A stretch of DNA of 64,000 bases from Chitinophagaceae bacterium UBA1953 (GTDB lineage: Bacteria > Bacteroidota > Bacteroidia > Chitinophagales > Chitinophagaceae), in NCBI GenBank assembly GCA_002336115.1, contig DDEN01000022.1:62001-126000 (forward strand), written 5' to 3'. Shown here one piece after another: positions 35,010-44,042 of this stretch. Numbering within the stretch: the stretch's first letter is position 1; each line of letters opens with the position of its first letter. Under the pieces are notes generated by a model, which did not search any database, was not told the DNA's origin, and was given only the letters and a program-made list of their open reading frames with translations. Position numbers and translations under genes: made by a program.

Positions 35010-35384
35010 TTACAATACAATCCTTTTCCATACCAAGGAACGTTCCCCAAAATTAATTAACAGGGCCAGCTTCATTTCTGACACCGCAAGATAACTTAAT
35101 GCCTGAGCCATATGAGCTTCGGTTAATGATGAAACAGATTTTACTTCAACAATCATTGAATCAAAAACCAGGAAATCGGCGTAGTAAGGGTTTTGAAGAA
35201 TTTTTCCCTTATACCGAACAATGAATTTCTTTTCACGTTCATAAGAAATGCCCGCTTCACGAAAATCCATTTCCATTGCATCTTTATAATTTATTTCCTT
35301 CAGACCCATACCAAGAACCCTGTGAATATTCATGCAGATTCCAACAACCTGATATGCTTCTTCTTTTAAAATAAGGTCAGCCAT
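35010..35384 (-). CDS. GxxExxY protein (restriction-nuclease-fold-like)
   Basis: A 124-residue protein of the GxxExxY family: the namesake G-L-K-E-I-N-Y is in GMGLKEINYKDAM. Later it has an ADFLVFDSMIVEVKS block resembling the D...ExK active site of PD-(D/E)XK nucleases, here with D and ExK apparently present. The biological role of the family is not settled. The gene is bracketed tightly by 28-base inverted repeats, so gene and repeats look like one unit placed between mazG-like and dtd. The start follows directly from the right repeat, so promoter sequence must lie in or beyond it. Confidence 0.85.
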   Translation of the reverse strand: MADLILKEEAYQVVGICMNIHRVLGMGLKEINYKDAMEMDFREAGISYEREKKFIVRYKGKILQNPYYADFLVFDSMIVEVKSVSSLTEAHMAQALSYLAVSEMKLALLINFGERSLVWKRIVL

Positions 35385-35412
35385 AATTAGTGTAATTCGT
35401 AATAATTCGTGT
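35385..35412. repeat. Right inverted repeat of the GxxExxY unit
   Basis: A 28-base arm adjoining the GxxExxY ATG and ending eight bases before the dtd stop codon at 35420. It pairs with 34980-35007 with three mismatches. Confidence 0.8.
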
Positions 35413-35419
35413 AATAAAA

Positions 35420-35872
35420 CTATTCTTTATTCTTTGTATCAATCACTATTGTCACCGGGCCATCGTTCAGCAGTTCCACTTTCATATCGGCTCCAAAAAT
35501 TCCTGCATGAATATGTTTGCCCAGATCAGTTGCCAGTTGTGTTTTCATTTTTTCGTACAACGGAATTGCAATATCAGGCTTGCTTGCTTTAATATAAGAA
35601 GGTCTGTTTCCCTTTTTAGTTGAAGCATGCAAGGTAAACTGGCTTACAATTAACAGATCACCATCCACATCTTTCAGCGACAGATTCATTACTCCATTTT
35701 CATCATCAAAAATTCGGAGGTTTACGATTTTGTTACTTAACCATTCAATGTCCTCGCTTGTATCTGCATCTTCTATCCCAACCAGCGCAAGTAACCCTTT
35801 TTGAATCTGGCCGGTAATTTGTCCATTAACTTTTACTGAAGCATGAGAAGTTCGCTGAATAACTAAACGCAT
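35420..35872 (-). CDS. dtd: D-aminoacyl-tRNA deacylase
   Basis: Dtd hydrolyses D-amino acids (and glycine misacylated on tRNA-Ala) from tRNA. The start ATG at 35872 gives MRLVIQRTSHASVKV and a 150-residue protein, the standard length. The frame continues 47 residues upstream, overlapping arfB in antisense, and is not credible there. The catalytic motifs SQFTLHAS and NDGPVTIVID are both present. It diverges from arfB, another translation-quality gene, by 52 bp. Confidence 0.94.
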   Translation of the reverse strand: MRLVIQRTSHASVKVNGQITGQIQKGLLALVGIEDADTSEDIEWLSNKIVNLRIFDDENGVMNLSLKDVDGDLLIVSQFTLHASTKKGNRPSYIKASKPDIAIPLYEKMKTQLATDLGKHIHAGIFGADMKVELLNDGPVTIVIDTKNKE

Positions 35873-35924
35873 ACTATAATTTGATTTAATTTCAATTCCC
35901 GAAAATACAAAGCTTACATAAACA

Positions 35925-36332
35925 ATGGTGATAGATATCAGCAGCGAAATACAATACCTGACTGCACGAAGTGGTGGTGCCGGGGGCCAGAATGTAAACA
36001 AGGTTGAAACCATGGTAATGGGCTATTGGAATATTCCCGCATCTTTACTTATTGCCGAACAGCAGAAACAAACCTTACTGGAGAAACTAAGCAACCGTAT
36101 CAATAAAGAATCGGCTTTAATGGTAAAAAGCCAGGTGCATCGCAGCCAGCAGGAGAATAAGCAGGAAGTAATAAGAAAAATGAATCAACTTGTATCAACT
36201 GCACTTACTCCTAAAAAAGCAAGAATTGCTACTAAACCTTCCAAAGCATCGAAAGAAAAAAGACTGGATTTTAAAAAGAAACAATCAGAACAAAAACAAT
36301 CACGCCAAAAAATAAAACCCGGTGATTATTAA
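35925..36332 (+). CDS. arfB: Peptidyl-tRNA hydrolase ArfB (release-factor-like rescue protein)
   Basis: Rescues stalled ribosomes by hydrolysing peptidyl-tRNA. The catalytic GGQ is at residues 20-22 (SGGAGGQNVNKVET). The C-terminal tail is strongly basic (KKARIATKPSKASKEKR...), the part that enters the empty mRNA channel. 135 residues, typical of ArfB/YaeJ and too short for a full release factor. Divergent from dtd. Confidence 0.93.
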   Translation: MVIDISSEIQYLTARSGGAGGQNVNKVETMVMGYWNIPASLLIAEQQKQTLLEKLSNRINKESALMVKSQVHRSQQENKQEVIRKMNQLVSTALTPKKARIATKPSKASKEKRLDFKKKQSEQKQSRQKIKPGDY

Positions 36333-36334
36333 TA

Positions 36335-36365
36335 AAAAAATCCCGGTTACTGACCGGGATTTTTT
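36335..36365. terminator. Bidirectional terminator between arfB and the coiled-coil gene
   Basis: A 13-bp stem (36335-36347 with 36353-36365, core ATCCCGGT) with a five-base loop. There are A-runs and T-runs on the two sides, between convergent genes. Confidence 0.82.
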
Positions 36366-36378
36366 ATTTTTAAATGCG

Positions 36379-37017
36379 TTAGCTTTTACGCTTGCCTTTT
36401 AATATTTCCAATGCTTTACGCTGGTTTTCAACTTCAGTTTTTTGCTTTTCAATGTTCTTTTTATTTTCTTCAATATCATCCTGCACTTTCTTTAGTTTCT
36501 TTTGAAGACTTTCTGAATCATCCTGGTAATCCTGGAGCTTTTTCTCAGTGGATTTCACTTTATCTTCCTGACTTTTTATATCAACTTCCAGTGCCTGTGC
36601 TTCAGCCCAGGGAAGAAAATTGAGGCAGTATTGCTTGATCTTTGAAATAAGAACCGGATCATCATCAGCTTTTACATAATTTTCATATCCTCTTGAAATA
36701 GCAAAGTAAACAACACTTGCATCTTTTTCTTTCCGGCTTTTGCGATCAATACTCACCAGCACATCAAATGTTTCTTCGCTGATATCGGGGATGCGGATAC
36801 CTTTGTAAACATAAATACCTTTTGTTTCTTTTCCATTATAGCCGAGCTGGCTGAGTTTTTGCTTAATAGCATCTTCTGTTACCGAAGCCGATTGTGGCAC
36901 TTCAGTAATAACTGCCGGAATTTTTTTCTTTTGCCATTCAAGCTCTCCAAAATTCTGAGCCTTTACGTTAAACAAAAAGAGAAATAAAACAGTGAGTAAA
37001 AAAATGACCTTTTTCAT
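36379..37017 (-). CDS. Exported protein with a long coiled-coil tail
   Basis: From the ATG at 37017: signal peptide MKKVIFLLTVLFLFLFNVKA, then a small globular part of about 110 residues. A charged coiled coil follows from about residue 135 to the end (repeated K/E/Q heptads such as STEKKLQDYQDDSESLQKKL). 212 residues. The upstream ATG at 37059 would place residues before the signal and is unlikely. No known family recognised; probably periplasmic. Confidence 0.7.
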   Translation of the reverse strand: MKKVIFLLTVLFLFLFNVKAQNFGELEWQKKKIPAVITEVPQSASVTEDAIKQKLSQLGYNGKETKGIYVYKGIRIPDISEETFDVLVSIDRKSRKEKDASVVYFAISRGYENYVKADDDPVLISKIKQYCLNFLPWAEAQALEVDIKSQEDKVKSTEKKLQDYQDDSESLQKKLKKVQDDIEENKKNIEKQKTEVENQRKALEILKGKRKS

Positions 37018-37194
37018 TGTATAATTTTTTAAAATAGAAATTGTAACCTCAGGTTGCATTATAAAATTAAGCAGTATTTATTACAGTTTGGTTTATTTAA
37101 ACCAAACTGCCATTTAAGATAACAAAGTGTAGAAAATGGTTGCACTTATGAAAAACATAAAGAAAATATTTTTGAAGAACCTTAATTTCGCTTA

Positions 37195-38700
37195 TTGAGC
37201 AGTGTTAAAAAATTAGCAGGACAAACGCTTTGGTATGGTATTCCTACCATTGCGAGGAGATTTTTAGGATATATCCTGAACATGGCGTTGCCGTTTTTAT
37301 TTGCACGCCCGGCAGTTACAGCCGACTTAACGCAGGTATATGCCATGATCCCTTTTCTCAACGTCATATTTACATATGGTGTTGAAACCGCTTACTTCCG
37401 TTTTTCAACTGAAAAAGACAGGGTTAAACTTTATAACACACTTAGTCTTTCCATACTTTTTACTACGATTATTTTTACGCTTGCTCTTTATTTTTTAAAA
37501 CCAGCCATTGCTAACGCTGCCGATTTAAATGAGCATCCTGAATATATTCTTTACATGCTGGGAATTCTGTTTTTTGATACACTCAGCACATTACCTTTTG
37601 CAAGACTTCGGCAGGAAAACAGGCCAAAAAAATATGCTTTTGTTCAGGTTGCAGGTATTGCACTGAATATGTTTCTCGTATTCCTGTTTCTGGGATTTTT
37701 CCCATCATATTCGCACAGCCATCCAAATAGTTTTATTGCCGCTTTTTATGATGAAAAAATTGGCATTGGCTATTATCTTATCGGCGGACTGTGTGGAAGC
37801 ATTCTTACTTATTTATTATTATGGAAAGAATGGAAGGAAATTCACTTTGATTTTGACCTGAAGCTCTGGAAGGAAGTAATGCAGTACAGCTATCCGCTCA
37901 TTATTGTTGGCCTGGGAGGCATGGTGAACGACATGCTGAGCCGGCTTGTATATCAGCATGTAGTTGATTTGCCAAAGGAAGAAGCCAAACACCAGTTAGG
38001 GGTATTCGCAAATATTTACCGAATAGCTGTTCTCATCACCATCATGATCCAGGCTTTCCGCATGGCTGCTGAGCCGTTTTTCTTCAGCCAGTCAAAAAAT
38101 GAAGATGCACCTAAAACTTATGCACGCATCATGAAGTTTTTTGTTCTTGCATGCTGTTTTATGTTTCTGTTTATTGGTCTTTACCTCGATGTACTGAAAT
38201 GGATCATTACCCTTAAATCAAAAGCATGGGGCGAAGGCATGAACGTTGTATTGCTGCTGGCAATGGGCAATATTTTTCTTGGCATTTATTACAACCTCAG
38301 CATTTGGTATAAGCTTACCAATAAAAATTTATACGGCGCAGCAATAACCATTGGAGGTGCACTATTAACAATCGTAATAAACATATTGCTGATACCGAAG
38401 TTTCATTACTGGGGTGCCGCAGTTGCCACATTTACCTGTTACTTGTTTATGATGATTACAAGTTATTCTCTCGGCCAGAAATATTATCCTGTACCGTATG
38501 CAAAGAAAAAGCTGATTGCTTATCTCGTTTTAGTAAGCATTATAGTTCTTATTCACAGAACAATAACTCATTTCTATCCGCCACTCTGGTTCAGCGTATT
38601 CAGCGGCACAATTTTACTTTCATTTTTTGCCCTATTTGTAGCAAGAGTTGAACGAAAGGAACTACAGAAAATGCCTTACATCGGCAGGTTTATTTCCTGA
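37195..38700 (+). CDS. Polysaccharide flippase (MATE/Wzx-like)
   Basis: A 501-residue integral membrane protein with about 12-14 helices, of the oligosaccharide flippase/polysaccharide biosynthesis type. The opening KLAGQTLWYGIPTIARRFLGYILNMALPFLFAR is typical of that group. It likely moves lipid-linked glycans or other polyprenyl lipids across the inner membrane. The start appears to be TTG at 37195; a box TAATTTCG with one mismatch lies just upstream. No ATG is available before residue 28. It stands alone, not in a glycan gene cluster. Confidence 0.82.
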   Translation: MSSVKKLAGQTLWYGIPTIARRFLGYILNMALPFLFARPAVTADLTQVYAMIPFLNVIFTYGVETAYFRFSTEKDRVKLYNTLSLSILFTTIIFTLALYFLKPAIANAADLNEHPEYILYMLGILFFDTLSTLPFARLRQENRPKKYAFVQVAGIALNMFLVFLFLGFFPSYSHSHPNSFIAAFYDEKIGIGYYLIGGLCGSILTYLLLWKEWKEIHFDFDLKLWKEVMQYSYPLIIVGLGGMVNDMLSRLVYQHVVDLPKEEAKHQLGVFANIYRIAVLITIMIQAFRMAAEPFFFSQSKNEDAPKTYARIMKFFVLACCFMFLFIGLYLDVLKWIITLKSKAWGEGMNVVLLLAMGNIFLGIYYNLSIWYKLTNKNLYGAAITIGGALLTIVINILLIPKFHYWGAAVATFTCYLFMMITSYSLGQKYYPVPYAKKKLIAYLVLVSIIVLIHRTITHFYPPLWFSVFSGTILLSFFALFVARVERKELQKMPYIGRFIS

Positions 38701-38708
38701 AACTTTCT

Positions 38709-39347
38709 TTATTGCAGGTAAGGATTATTCCGCTTTTCGTAACCGATAGTGGTTGATGGACCATGACCACTGTAAACAATTGTATCATCAGGCAAGGGAA
38801 ACAGTTCGGTACGGATACTGTTGATGAGTGTTTCGTAATTGCCACCCGGTAAATCAGTACGGCCAATACTTTGCCTGAACAGCACATCGCCCCCAATTAC
38901 AAATCCCTGCTTTTGGCTGTAAAAACAAACATGGCCAGGAGAATGACCGGGAGCGTTCAGAATTTTCAAATCATCCTCATCTAGGAAAATGCGATCCGTC
39001 CCATCCAAATAAATAATTTCTGCATCATAATTGTCAAAGGGCAGGTTCCACATTAAACCGCTTGATGGTGCAAAATCAAGAACTTGTTTTTCGTTTGGAT
39101 GGATGTGAAGCAGCAAACCAAAGGTTTCATGAATCCATTTGTTACCAAACACATGATCGAGGTGGCAGTGTGTGTTAAGTAAAAATTTAAGTTCCAGTTT
39201 ATGCTGTTGAAGAAAGGAAAGGATTTGCTCCCGTTCTTCTTCAAAATAACATCCGGGGTCTATAATGATTGCATGACCTTTTTCGTTATACAGGATGTAG
39301 GTATTTTCCTGAACAGGATTGAAAGTAAAAGCTTTAACAGAGAACAT
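38709..39347 (-). CDS. Metallo-beta-lactamase-fold hydrolase (glyoxalase II-like)
   Basis: A 212-residue protein with the metal site H60-x-H62-x-D64-H65 (NTHCHLDHVFG), a further PGHSPGHVCF histidine block and a terminal SGHGPST. It fits small glyoxalase II-like hydrolases (acylthioester or persulfide substrates). The precise substrate is not predictable. It diverges from the large surface protein gene by 57 bp. Confidence 0.85.
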   Translation of the reverse strand: MFSVKAFTFNPVQENTYILYNEKGHAIIIDPGCYFEEEREQILSFLQQHKLELKFLLNTHCHLDHVFGNKWIHETFGLLLHIHPNEKQVLDFAPSSGLMWNLPFDNYDAEIIYLDGTDRIFLDEDDLKILNAPGHSPGHVCFYSQKQGFVIGGDVLFRQSIGRTDLPGGNYETLINSIRTELFPLPDDTIVYSGHGPSTTIGYEKRNNPYLQ

Positions 39348-39404
39348 AAACTGATTTTTGTACTTTTAGATAACCGTTATAACACAACATCTCAATACGA
39401 AATT

Positions 39405-42400
39405 ATGCGAATTCAACAGAAGGGTATTTTGAAGCTGGTTTTTTCTGCAATTATAACCTGGTTATTTTTTCCCGAAAATTCATCTGCACAGGTAAATGCA
39501 GTTGAATTTGGAAAAAATCGTGTACAACATACAAAGTTTACCTGGAGCTTTTATCAGAGTCCCAATTTCAATGTACATTATACACAAAATGGCCTTGAAC
39601 TTGCAAAATTTGCCACTCAGGTTGCAGAAGAAGAACTACCCTCACTGGAAGAATTTATCGAATACAGTATTCAACGCCGAATAAATGTTGTACTCTATAA
39701 TAATTTCAACGATTACAAGCAGTCAAATATTGGTATCGGCCTCGATTATACAAATGCCGGAGGTTTAACCAAGCTGGTAAATAATAAAATGATTATTTAC
39801 TACAATGGCGATCATAACGACCTCCGCCGCCAAATCAGGGAAGGCATTGCCAAAGTACTGGTTGAAACCATGTTGTTTGGCGATGATCTTGGCGAGTTTG
39901 CACAAAATCAGGCATTACTTGACCTGCCCAAATGGATGACGGATGGTTACATTGCCTATGCTGCCGAAAACTGGAGCACAAAGCTTGATAACGATCTTAA
40001 AAGTGCCATGATTGGTGGTTATGATTACAAAAACTTTTACCAGTTTGCTTACGAGCAGCCCGACCTTGCAGGCCATGCTTTCTGGTATTATATTGAAGAA
40101 AAATACAAGAAAGAAAATGTAACCTACCTGTTGTACCTGAGCCGCATTTACAAAAATGTGAACAGGGCTACAACAACAATCGCCAAAAAGAAACTCAAGG
40201 AAGTTCTAAAAGATTTTATGACTTACGAGCGTGACAAGTATTATAAAGACATCCGTGCACGCCGTAATGTGCCAAGTGGCCGTTTAACAGTTCCGAAAGA
40301 AATTGGAAAAACTGATTATTTCCGTTTTCAGGCAAACCCCAACCCGAAAAGCTTTACGTATGCTGTAGTAGAATACAAAAAAGGACAAACAAGGGTTATC
40401 CTCAATGAAAACTTTATTTCTGAAAAAGTGCTTTGGAAAAGTGGCGTAAGAAACCTGGAAGAAAAACCAAATCCCAATTATCCACTGCTGGCATGGGATC
40501 CGAAAGGAACACGCATTGCAATGATTGTTTGGGAAAAAGGAAAAGTGTTATTAAGCGTTTACGATGCCTTCCGCCGTATTAAAACAGTAAAAAATACTGA
40601 GCTGCCGTTTGAGCAGGTAAATGATATGCAGTACATGCTTGATCCGAACACACTGGTGATGAGTGCAGTAAAAGGAGGGCAAAGCGACATTTTTGTTTAC
40701 AAAATAGATAAGCAGAAGCTTGAACAGGTTACCAATGATGTGTATGATGATCTCGACGCAAGCTTTGTAGCCTTCCCTAATAAAACAGGCATTATCTTTT
40801 CAAGTAACCGGCCTACTGCCGATGCTCCAACCGGCGATACAGTGTTGCCTAAGAACCGTTATAATATTTTTCTTGTTGACAACTGGAACAAATCTGAATT
40901 TAAACAGATTTCCCAACTCAGTAATATTAAGTATGGTAACGCCCGTTACCCATCGCAATACAACACCAATCACTTTACATTCATCAGTGATGAAAACGGA
41001 ATTGGTAACAGGTGGGCTGGCTTCTTCCGTACAAAAGCTGCCGGTTTAGATACGATATTTAAGGTTGGTGATGAATTATTACGCAACCCTGAAATAAAAG
41101 AACTCGATTCCACTCTGCAGGCATGGAACAAAAGTGAGCCAGATTCAATCTATACATTCCGGGTAACCGACGACAGTTCATACACATTCCCTATTACTAA
41201 CTACCAAAGCAGTGTGCTTGAAACACGTATTGCCGGCGATAATGGACAGGTAACAGAAGTTAACCGCCAGGGCGAATTCAAATTCCTGTACAAACTGAAA
41301 GTTGATGAAAACACATTGCGTAAGCGGAATGTAAATGCACGGCCAACAGAATACATAAAAAGATCGACACGTTTAGATAAAATTGCAGGAGAAAACACAC
41401 AGCAGCGAACCGATATACAAGACAGTGTAAAAACTCAGGCCGAACCACCAGCTACTGATTTTTTTGAAAGTGAATTTAAAACCGATTCCTCAACTACGGG
41501 TGCAAAACTGATTGGTACAAAGGTGCCCAACCGGAATGATATACTGAACAGAATGCGGGTATTCCCATACACGAAAAAGTTCTATGCCGATAATGTTACA
41601 ACCAACTTTGCATCAAACGGAGTATTTCTTATAAACCGTTTTCAGCCATATACAGGCGCAACAGGGCCAATAACTCCCGGCAACGGCAATGTATTAAACG
41701 CAATGACAAAAGTTGGTGTAATGGAGTTAATGGAAGATTACAAGTTCACAGGTGCGTTCAGGGTAAACTATAATTTGCGTGATAATGAAGTGTACATGAG
41801 GTTTGACAATTTAAGAAAACGACTTGACTGGAATTTAAGCATGTACAGATCGGGACAGACTTACGGCACAAATAGCGGGCTTCCTATAACTGTACGGGGT
41901 ATCAGTACTATTTACCAGGCTGGCATCAGTTATCCATTTAACGAAGTGCAGAGTCTGCGGCTTTATTCAGGTGTTCGGTTTGATAAATATGTGTTTAAAT
42001 CTGCCGACAGATATAATGGAATTTTTTATCCAGGTCTTGAGCAATCGCTTGGTATAGCAGATCAAAAAAGCAACTTCTTTTTTGCCCGGCTCGAATTTGT
42101 TCATGATAACACTATTAACCCTGCAAGTAACATCTGGAAAGGATTACGTTATAAAGCATGGACAGAAAGTTATGTTGATTCTGCAGGCAACTTAACCTAC
42201 AACACCGGATTTGACTTCCGCCATTATTTAAAAATTTACCGCAATTTCATTTGGGCAGTACGTGCTGCAGGTGATTTTTCGTGGGGAACGAATAAAATTA
42301 TTTATTACCTCGGTGGTACGGATGGATGGTTAATGTTCGGCTCAAATGAAGTAACCAAAAATGGTGTAACCAAAGAGAGATATTTTAATACGCAAAACCG

Positions 42401-42839
42401 CCCCGCAGATGATGCAAGTTATGTTTATGAAGCACTTGCAGTAAACCTGCGAGGTTTTACACAGAACGTAGCTAATGGCAACAACAATATTGTTATTAAC
42501 AGTGAATTACGTTTGCCGGTTTTAGCAACTTTAATGAACCGGCCGGTGAATAATGCTTTTCTGCGAAACTTCCAGTTGATCCAATTTATTGATCTGGGTA
42601 GTGCATGGAACGGACGTTACAATAAAATTGGTCGCCCCACAATTACTTACAGTGAAGATGGAAATCCATTGTCAATTGCTATTAAAGCTCCTGGCATTGG
42701 TCCGTTTGTCGGTGGTTACGGATTTGGAGCAAGAAGCACATTACTTGGGTATTTTGTTCGCTTTGATGCGGGATGGCCAATGGATGGTTTCTTTAAAGGA
42801 AAACCTAAGTTGTATGTTTCGGTTGGATTTGATTTTTAA
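39405..42839 (+). CDS. Large exported protein: degenerate metalloprotease-like domain, beta-propeller, outer-membrane barrel
   Basis: From the ATG at 39405 (signal peptide MRIQQKGILKLVFSAIITWLFF...SSA), 1,144 residues. Residues about 30-230 resemble the peptidase MA-like fold. At the expected HExxH site the sequence reads REGIA (145-149): the glutamate is kept and both zinc histidines are lost. LPKWMTDG follows, where active members have WxxEG. Then comes a TolB-like propeller (YPLLAWDPKGTRIAM, GIIFSSNRPTADAPTGD). The last 350 residues or so form a barrel ending in YVSVGFDF, typical of outer-membrane proteins. Often annotated as translocation protein TolB-like. The upstream frame to 39201 overlaps the divergent hydrolase and is rejected. 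Confidence 0.75.
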   Translation: MRIQQKGILKLVFSAIITWLFFPENSSAQVNAVEFGKNRVQHTKFTWSFYQSPNFNVHYTQNGLELAKFATQVAEEELPSLEEFIEYSIQRRINVVLYNNFNDYKQSNIGIGLDYTNAGGLTKLVNNKMIIYYNGDHNDLRRQIREGIAKVLVETMLFGDDLGEFAQNQALLDLPKWMTDGYIAYAAENWSTKLDNDLKSAMIGGYDYKNFYQFAYEQPDLAGHAFWYYIEEKYKKENVTYLLYLSRIYKNVNRATTTIAKKKLKEVLKDFMTYERDKYYKDIRARRNVPSGRLTVPKEIGKTDYFRFQANPNPKSFTYAVVEYKKGQTRVILNENFISEKVLWKSGVRNLEEKPNPNYPLLAWDPKGTRIAMIVWEKGKVLLSVYDAFRRIKTVKNTELPFEQVNDMQYMLDPNTLVMSAVKGGQSDIFVYKIDKQKLEQVTNDVYDDLDASFVAFPNKTGIIFSSNRPTADAPTGDTVLPKNRYNIFLVDNWNKSEFKQISQLSNIKYGNARYPSQYNTNHFTFISDENGIGNRWAGFFRTKAAGLDTIFKVGDELLRNPEIKELDSTLQAWNKSEPDSIYTFRVTDDSSYTFPITNYQSSVLETRIAGDNGQVTEVNRQGEFKFLYKLKVDENTLRKRNVNARPTEYIKRSTRLDKIAGENTQQRTDIQDSVKTQAEPPATDFFESEFKTDSSTTGAKLIGTKVPNRNDILNRMRVFPYTKKFYADNVTTNFASNGVFLINRFQPYTGATGPITPGNGNVLNAMTKVGVMELMEDYKFTGAFRVNYNLRDNEVYMRFDNLRKRLDWNLSMYRSGQTYGTNSGLPITVRGISTIYQAGISYPFNEVQSLRLYSGVRFDKYVFKSADRYNGIFYPGLEQSLGIADQKSNFFFARLEFVHDNTINPASNIWKGLRYKAWTESYVDSAGNLTYNTGFDFRHYLKIYRNFIWAVRAAGDFSWGTNKIIYYLGGTDGWLMFGSNEVTKNGVTKERYFNTQNRPADDASYVYEALAVNLRGFTQNVANGNNNIVINSELRLPVLATLMNRPVNNAFLRNFQLIQFIDLGSAWNGRYNKIGRPTITYSEDGNPLSIAIKAPGIGPFVGGYGFGARSTLLGYFVRFDAGWPMDGFFKGKPKLYVSVGFDF

Positions 42840-42841
42840 GC

Positions 42842-42885
42842 AACATTAAAGAAGCTGCTCGGTACCGAGCAGCTTCTTTAATGTT
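42842..42885. terminator. Perfect 44-bp palindrome, probable bidirectional terminator
   Basis: Arms 42842-42863 and 42864-42885 are exactly complementary (22 bp, centre GGTACC, outer AACATTAAAG). It lies just after the stop of the plus-strand surface protein and before the end of the minus-strand operon, between convergent genes. Confidence 0.75.
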
Positions 42886-42933
42886 TACAGGTTAACAACG
42901 GCTGAAATTATTCTCAAAGCATTGAAATGATTT

Positions 42934-44040
42934 TTAGTTTTTGTTCAATTTGATATTGATCATTTTGCTTAGATATTGCCTGGCAATTCTGTTTTCAGGT
43001 TTAGAATCAAAAGAATATAGAATTAAAAGGAAAAACCATTCCAATGGCTTCATCAAAATATAAACCACATCCGACACAAATTTTACACTGAACACTTTAT
43101 AATAACGATGAACCATGTTTCCAACTACATTGTATCGCTGACGAATAAAGTGATGTGCAGATGGGAGTCTTTCTGAAATCAGTTCTTCAAAAGCATTTGA
43201 TATAAGTAATTGTCGTGTGCAGATTATTTTTCGACCATTGCGCTCACCATATCTCACTGGTTTTACAACTGACTTATGACCATTTGCGCCGACTGAACAA
43301 AGAAAGTGTCCGCCACAATTAACATTATCACATTGGTAATCAAGTTTAGAAAACCCATGTTTATATGTATCTGTAAAAGCTCTGATAACTGAATCGGGCT
43401 TTTGGCCAAATACCAAAAGACAAAGTGGTAACAAAAGAACGACAGGAATTAACAAAACAAGAAGGACCGGGTATTTTAAAAAAGGATTAAGTTTTAATAT
43501 CCATAAACTTACATATTCAGTAAAAGAATCTGTAGCAATTACATTCTCCTCAGTTTCAGCAAGTATCATTTTGTGATGTGCTATCAGTTTTATTGTAATA
43601 AGAAGAATAACCGGCATATTTCCGGGCAACCATAGCAGTATTCCAAACTCATCGCCATTTAAATGAATACATAAATTGATATTCAAAACAATGCCGGCAA
43701 TCAAAAAGAGATTCAGTAAAAGTTCAAGAAAAGGAGGAAAAAGATTTTTTCTGAACATTGAAATGAGATATGCAAGCATATATAAAAAGATTAGAACATA
43801 AATAATCAACCTGTGACCAGGTGAAAAAACTGCACTGTCACCGCAACAATCATTACTCTTTCCAAAATCAAAAGAAATTAAAAAAAAGACCGGAATAACC
43901 ACTATACTCAAGAACTCAGTAATCCTGAAGAAAACAGATTTGCTCTCTTCTTCAAAAACAAGAAAACGGAAAAAATAAATTACTGAAGAAACAAAAGGAG
44001 TTACAAGCAGAAAAAACAACAACAATAAAAAAACATCCAT
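42934..44040 (-). CDS. Multi-pass membrane protein (DUF6688-like)
   Basis: A 368-residue protein with about six to seven membrane helices in the first 220 residues, then a cytosolic domain. That domain has a cysteine/histidine cluster CDNVNCGGHFLC, followed by SVGANGHKSVVKPVRYGERNGRKIICTRQLLISNAFEELI. It resembles the family I know as DUF6688, but I cannot verify this. The cysteines could bind metal. It is the last gene of the envelope operon, starting two bases after the DUF1361 gene. Confidence 0.65.
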   Translation of the reverse strand: MDVFLLLLFFLLVTPFVSSVIYFFRFLVFEEESKSVFFRITEFLSIVVIPVFFLISFDFGKSNDCCGDSAVFSPGHRLIIYVLIFLYMLAYLISMFRKNLFPPFLELLLNLFLIAGIVLNINLCIHLNGDEFGILLWLPGNMPVILLITIKLIAHHKMILAETEENVIATDSFTEYVSLWILKLNPFLKYPVLLVLLIPVVLLLPLCLLVFGQKPDSVIRAFTDTYKHGFSKLDYQCDNVNCGGHFLCSVGANGHKSVVKPVRYGERNGRKIICTRQLLISNAFEELISERLPSAHHFIRQRYNVVGNMVHRYYKVFSVKFVSDVVYILMKPLEWFFLLILYSFDSKPENRIARQYLSKMINIKLNKN

Positions 44041-44042
44041 AA

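Noticed and set aside
34980..35412. Classical insertion sequence with transposase
   Set aside because: The only ORF is a GxxExxY protein; no DDE, HUH or serine recombinase motif is visible.
35873..36013. 47-residue N-terminal extension of dtd
   Set aside because: It overlaps arfB in antisense and the remaining protein is already the full standard length.
39201..39404. N-terminal extension of the large surface protein
   Set aside because: It overlaps the divergent hydrolase gene, and a good signal peptide begins at 39405.
42842..42885. 44-bp perfect palindrome as a recombination site
   Set aside because: Its place between two convergent gene ends fits a bidirectional terminator better.
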